Part shown: one piece after another, positions 61,710 to 64,000 of the stretch | Numbering within the stretch: the first letter of the stretch is position 1 | Layout of the letters: every line of letters starts with the position of its first letter | Origin: CAYLKS01 sp964384205 [NCBI: uncultured bacterium] | Lineage (GTDB): Bacteria > JAGOEH01 | NCBI GenBank assembly: GCA_964384205.1 | Contig: CAYLKS010000008.1 | Span: forward strand, 1 to 64,000 | Direction of reading: 5' to 3' | Length of the DNA: 64,000 nucleotides | Notes under the pieces: model-generated | The model's input: the letters and a program-made list of their open reading frames with translations, nothing else | Databases searched by the model: none | Told to the model about the DNA's origin: nothing | Position numbers and translations under genes: made by a program

Positions 61710-62683
61710 ATTAATTGTAAAATCTCCTTTTGATTAATCCACCATGAATTTGTATCACTTGAATATTTAAAACGTTCACTTACTTTTTTATATTTTGAAT
61801 AGTAATATTGGTTATAATCTTCTTCTAATTCAGGGAGAATGATATATCCTTTGTCAAATTCTACAGTATGATGTGCTTCGTCTTCAGAAATCAACGTTTC
61901 ATTTAGTTTCTCACCAGGTCTAATTCCAATAAATTCTATTTTTGCATTGGGAGCAATTGCTTTTGCAAGGTCTATAATTTTCATACTCGGCATTTTGGGA
62001 ACGAAAACTTCCCTTCCTTTCATCATTTCTAAAATATTAAAAATAAAATCAGCTACTTTTTCTAATGTTATAAAAAATCTGGTCATTCTCTCATCTGTTA
62101 ATGTGATTTTACCTGTTTTAGCCTGTTCTTTCCATAATGGAATAACACTTCCTCGGCTATTTATAACATTTCCGTATCTAACACAACTAAATTGCGTATT
62201 TGAATCGCCGGAATAATTATTGGCTGCTATGAATAGTTTTTCAGCAGCTAACTTAGAAGCTCCATACAGATTAATAGGATTTACTGCTTTATCTGTTGAT
62301 AGCGCTAATACTTTGTTCACCCTTTGATCAATTGCTGCATTTATGATATTATTCGCTCCAATAACATTGGTTTTTATAACTTCAATAGGATTGTATTCTC
62401 CAGATGTAATTATTTTCAAAGCTGCTGCATGAATAACTATATCTACATTATGAAAGGCCCTATACAATCTTTCTTGATCTCTAATATCACCTATAAAGTA
62501 ACGTATGAATTTGTATTGGTCAGGTGAAAATTTTTGAGCCATATAATATTGTTTCATTTCATCTCTACTGAAAATAATTAATTTATAAGGTTTAAAATTT
62601 TTTATTACCATTTCTGTAAATTTATTACCAAAGGAACCTGTGCCGCCTGTAATTAAAACAGTTTTATCATTTAAATCAAACAT
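61706..62683 (-). CDS. pseB: UDP-N-acetylglucosamine 4,6-dehydratase (inverting)
   Basis: A 325-residue SDR enzyme: LITGGTGSFGNKFTEMVIK for NADP, IHAAALKI, the catalytic STDKAVNP (Asp131, Lys132) and YGASK (Tyr140, Lys144), and RYGNVINSRGSVIP. The Asp-Lys pair marks the inverting PseB/FlaA1 type. It starts pseudaminic acid synthesis from UDP-GlcNAc. The usual V-P after AALK is altered here (IITSGEYNP). It is the first gene of the pse operon; pseF, pseG and pseH homologues are not in the window. Confidence 0.93.
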   Translation of the reverse strand: MFDLNDKTVLITGGTGSFGNKFTEMVIKNFKPYKLIIFSRDEMKQYYMAQKFSPDQYKFIRYFIGDIRDQERLYRAFHNVDIVIHAAALKIITSGEYNPIEVIKTNVIGANNIINAAIDQRVNKVLALSTDKAVNPINLYGASKLAAEKLFIAANNYSGDSNTQFSCVRYGNVINSRGSVIPLWKEQAKTGKITLTDERMTRFFITLEKVADFIFNILEMMKGREVFVPKMPSMKIIDLAKAIAPNAKIEFIGIRPGEKLNETLISEDEAHHTVEFDKGYIILPELEEDYNQYYYSKYKKVSERFKYSSDTNSWWINQKEILQLI

Positions 62684-62736
62684 AATCTCCTCATCTTTAT
62701 AAGGTTAGCTTTTAAAATCAATAAATATATAAAAAT

Positions 62737-63552
62737 TTATTTTTCTTGTTTGATATGGTAGGCAATCCATTCATCCTGTGTCTTTTTTTTAATTATTTTA
62801 AATCCTGATGATATTAAAAATTCTGTAAATTCTACATCTTCCTCTATGAGTATGCCACTTGAAATAATCGTGGAATCTTCTAATAAAAATCTATGAATAT
62901 TTTGTAAAATCCCTTTTTGAATTGAAGATATAATATTAATCAGAATTATATCAAACTTATTTTTTATGCAATCTATTGTTCCATTGATGAAATAGATATT
63001 ATTTAATTTATTGAATTCTGTATTGTTTTTATGGGCATATTTTATTGCTGTTGTGTCAATTTCGATGGAAGTAACAGAATTTGACTCTAATAATGCAGCT
63101 GCAAATGATAAAATCCCGCTTCCAGTTCCGATATCAAAAACAGTTTTCTCTTTAAAAGATAATTCCTTCATAAGTCTAAGCATTAGTTGTGTTGTCTGAT
63201 GTGTACCTGTTCCAAATGCGAGATTGGGTTCTATAATTATTTTATATTTAATATTTTCTTTTGGTTTTTCCCACGGAGGATATATTAGAAATGTATTTTC
63301 AATATTAACAGGTTTAAAATTTTTTTTCCATTCATTTAGCCAATTTTGTTGCTCTTGTTTATCAATTTGATACTCAATATCAAGTTTGTCTAAGAAAAAT
63401 TTTAAACTTTCTATATCAATGCTTGAATCAAAAAATGCAATTGCACTATTATTATCCAATTCTTGTATTCCAGTACATTTTTGATTAAATAGATATAAGT
63501 TGGTTAATTCCGTATTACCTTTGTAGATGATTTTGATTTTCCACCAGAACAT
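62737..63552 (-). CDS. prmA: Ribosomal protein L11 methyltransferase (PrmA family)
   Basis: A 271-residue methyltransferase with a small N-terminal domain (about 1-85) that ends NWLNEWKKNFKPVNI, then EPNLAFGTGTHQTTQLMLRL and VFDIGTGSGILSFAAALLES (SAM motif I), and INIISSIQKGILQNIHRFL (usually NILAN; here NIISS). FGTGTHQTT is the PrmA signature. It trimethylates ribosomal protein L11 in well-studied species. It lies 2 nt after the serine hydrolase stop. Confidence 0.9.
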   Translation of the reverse strand: MFWWKIKIIYKGNTELTNLYLFNQKCTGIQELDNNSAIAFFDSSIDIESLKFFLDKLDIEYQIDKQEQQNWLNEWKKNFKPVNIENTFLIYPPWEKPKENIKYKIIIEPNLAFGTGTHQTTQLMLRLMKELSFKEKTVFDIGTGSGILSFAAALLESNSVTSIEIDTTAIKYAHKNNTEFNKLNNIYFINGTIDCIKNKFDIILINIISSIQKGILQNIHRFLLEDSTIISSGILIEEDVEFTEFLISSGFKIIKKKTQDEWIAYHIKQEK

Positions 63553-63554
63553 AT

Positions 63555-64000
63555 TTATGGCCTGATTAAACTTGATGCTACAATGTTAGCAATTTTTGCT
63601 CTCAAAGATATAACACTTCCTTTATCTTGAGGATGGACTCTATTTGTTAAAATTATAATAAATACTTTTGTGTCAAGGTCTATCCATATAGAAGTTCCTG
63701 TATATCCAGAATGTCCGAAGGAATTCATCCCCAAAATATCACCTCTGACTGAACTGTATGCTGTTTTAGAATCCCATCCTGCAGTTCTTCCTTTATCTGC
63801 TAAATATGGATAAATTGATGTCATTGCTTTTACTGTCAATGGTGAAAAAATTACTTTATCTTCATATCTGCCATTATTTAATAGCATAATAGCAAATTTA
63901 GACAAATCTTCTGCTGTACTGAATAAGCCAGCATTTCCTGATATTCCACCAATATATCGAGCAAGAGGATCATGCACTTTACCTAATAACATTTTACCAT
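63555..64000 (-). CDS. Beta-lactamase-family serine hydrolase, C-terminal fragment cut by the window edge
   Basis: The frame is open through the right edge. The visible 148 residues match the distal half of class C-like serine hydrolases: VHDPLARYIGGISGNAGLFS, STAEDLSKFAIMLLN and the third active-site element in NSFGHSGYTGTSIWID (His-Ser-Gly in place of Lys-Thr-Gly), then FIIILTNRVHPQ. The Ser-x-x-Lys nucleophile lies outside the window. Such proteins are often periplasmic esterases or peptidoglycan-related enzymes. The Met at 63992 is internal, not the start. Confidence 0.88.
   Translation of the reverse strand, partial: GKMLLGKVHDPLARYIGGISGNAGLFSTAEDLSKFAIMLLNNGRYEDKVIFSPLTVKAMTSIYPYLADKGRTAGWDSKTAYSSVRGDILGMNSFGHSGYTGTSIWIDLDTKVFIIILTNRVHPQDKGSVISLRAKIANIVASSLIRP

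Noticed and set aside
63990-63992. Methionine at 63992 as the start of the serine hydrolase
   Set aside because: The frame stays open to the window edge and the visible part is only the distal half of the family fold, so this Met is internal.
1-64000. tRNA, rRNA, CRISPR arrays, insertion sequences, riboswitches
   Set aside because: Every intergenic region above 100 bp was scanned by eye. None shows tRNA-like GC-rich stems, repeat-spacer arrays, transposase remnants or recognisable riboswitch motifs. A covariance-model search would be needed to exclude small RNAs.

Overview
The window is low-GC bacterial chromosome, densely coded, with no rRNA, tRNA, insertion sequence or CRISPR array that I can see. 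Gene content points to a Gram-negative member of the Bacteroidota/FCB assemblage, probably anaerobic. The evidence is a SusC/SusD pair, two secreted proteins ending in type IX secretion (T9SS)-like sorting domains, an outer-membrane helix-hairpin-helix/barrel protein, pseudaminic-acid genes, a 2[4Fe-4S] ferredoxin, a corrinoid methyltransferase pair and a V/A-type ATPase in place of an F-type enzyme. I cannot name the phylum from this alone.

Layout. 1-3197: start of a SusD lipoprotein and a SusC receptor split by a frameshift, both on the minus strand. 3874-7051: a CBS-domain inorganic pyrophosphatase converging on a PepD dipeptidase across a shared terminator. 7171-23541: the most striking region, 19 tightly packed minus-strand genes with no gap above 27 nt and many overlaps. 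In transcription order they are rpoN, hpf, hprK, HPr, PTS enzyme I, EIIA(Ntr), a 42-residue membrane protein, the V-ATPase subunits (H/G, C, I, K, F, E, A, B, D), a UspA-like protein, an S41 protease and a divergent EIIA-like protein. 23808-25555: dnaA on the plus strand, then a 407-bp AT-rich block with DnaA boxes and direct repeats, the likely chromosome origin. 25556-33836: a secreted M14 carboxypeptidase with a lipoprotein, then a propeller sensor kinase coupled to an HD-GYP protein. 33060-38014: a four-gene glycosyltransferase/HAD operon. 38158-41650: adenosine deaminase, an unusual receiver-PAS-kinase protein, ferredoxin and a NifU-domain protein.

41647-44180: two overlapping envelope genes, the second readable only from an AUA start codon. 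44392-49160: nitroreductase, Nudix hydrolase, a GT9/methyltransferase/GT9 surface-glycan operon and a corrinoid protein. 49169-53913: UroD-like methyltransferase, phosphohexomutase, a small outer-membrane barrel and a PPIase-like lipoprotein. 54137-56912: a ROK regulator with a secreted GH63/GH37-type glycosidase. 56977-64000: T9SS-type amidase, beta-propeller protein, PseI, PseC, PseB, PrmA and the edge-truncated end of a serine hydrolase.

How the parts fit. The PTS proteins form a complete phosphorelay (EI, HPr with both His15 and Ser46, HPr kinase, EIIA) with no sugar permease in sight, so the relay is regulatory. Its genes run by overlapping stop-start junctions straight into an ion-translocating ATPase, beside the probable replication origin. 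This physical coupling of a phosphoenolpyruvate-fed signalling relay with the rotary ATPase is the best candidate for an undescribed system here. Much of the remainder is envelope biology: glycan transfer, nonulosonic acid synthesis, cell-wall hydrolysis and T9SS cargo.
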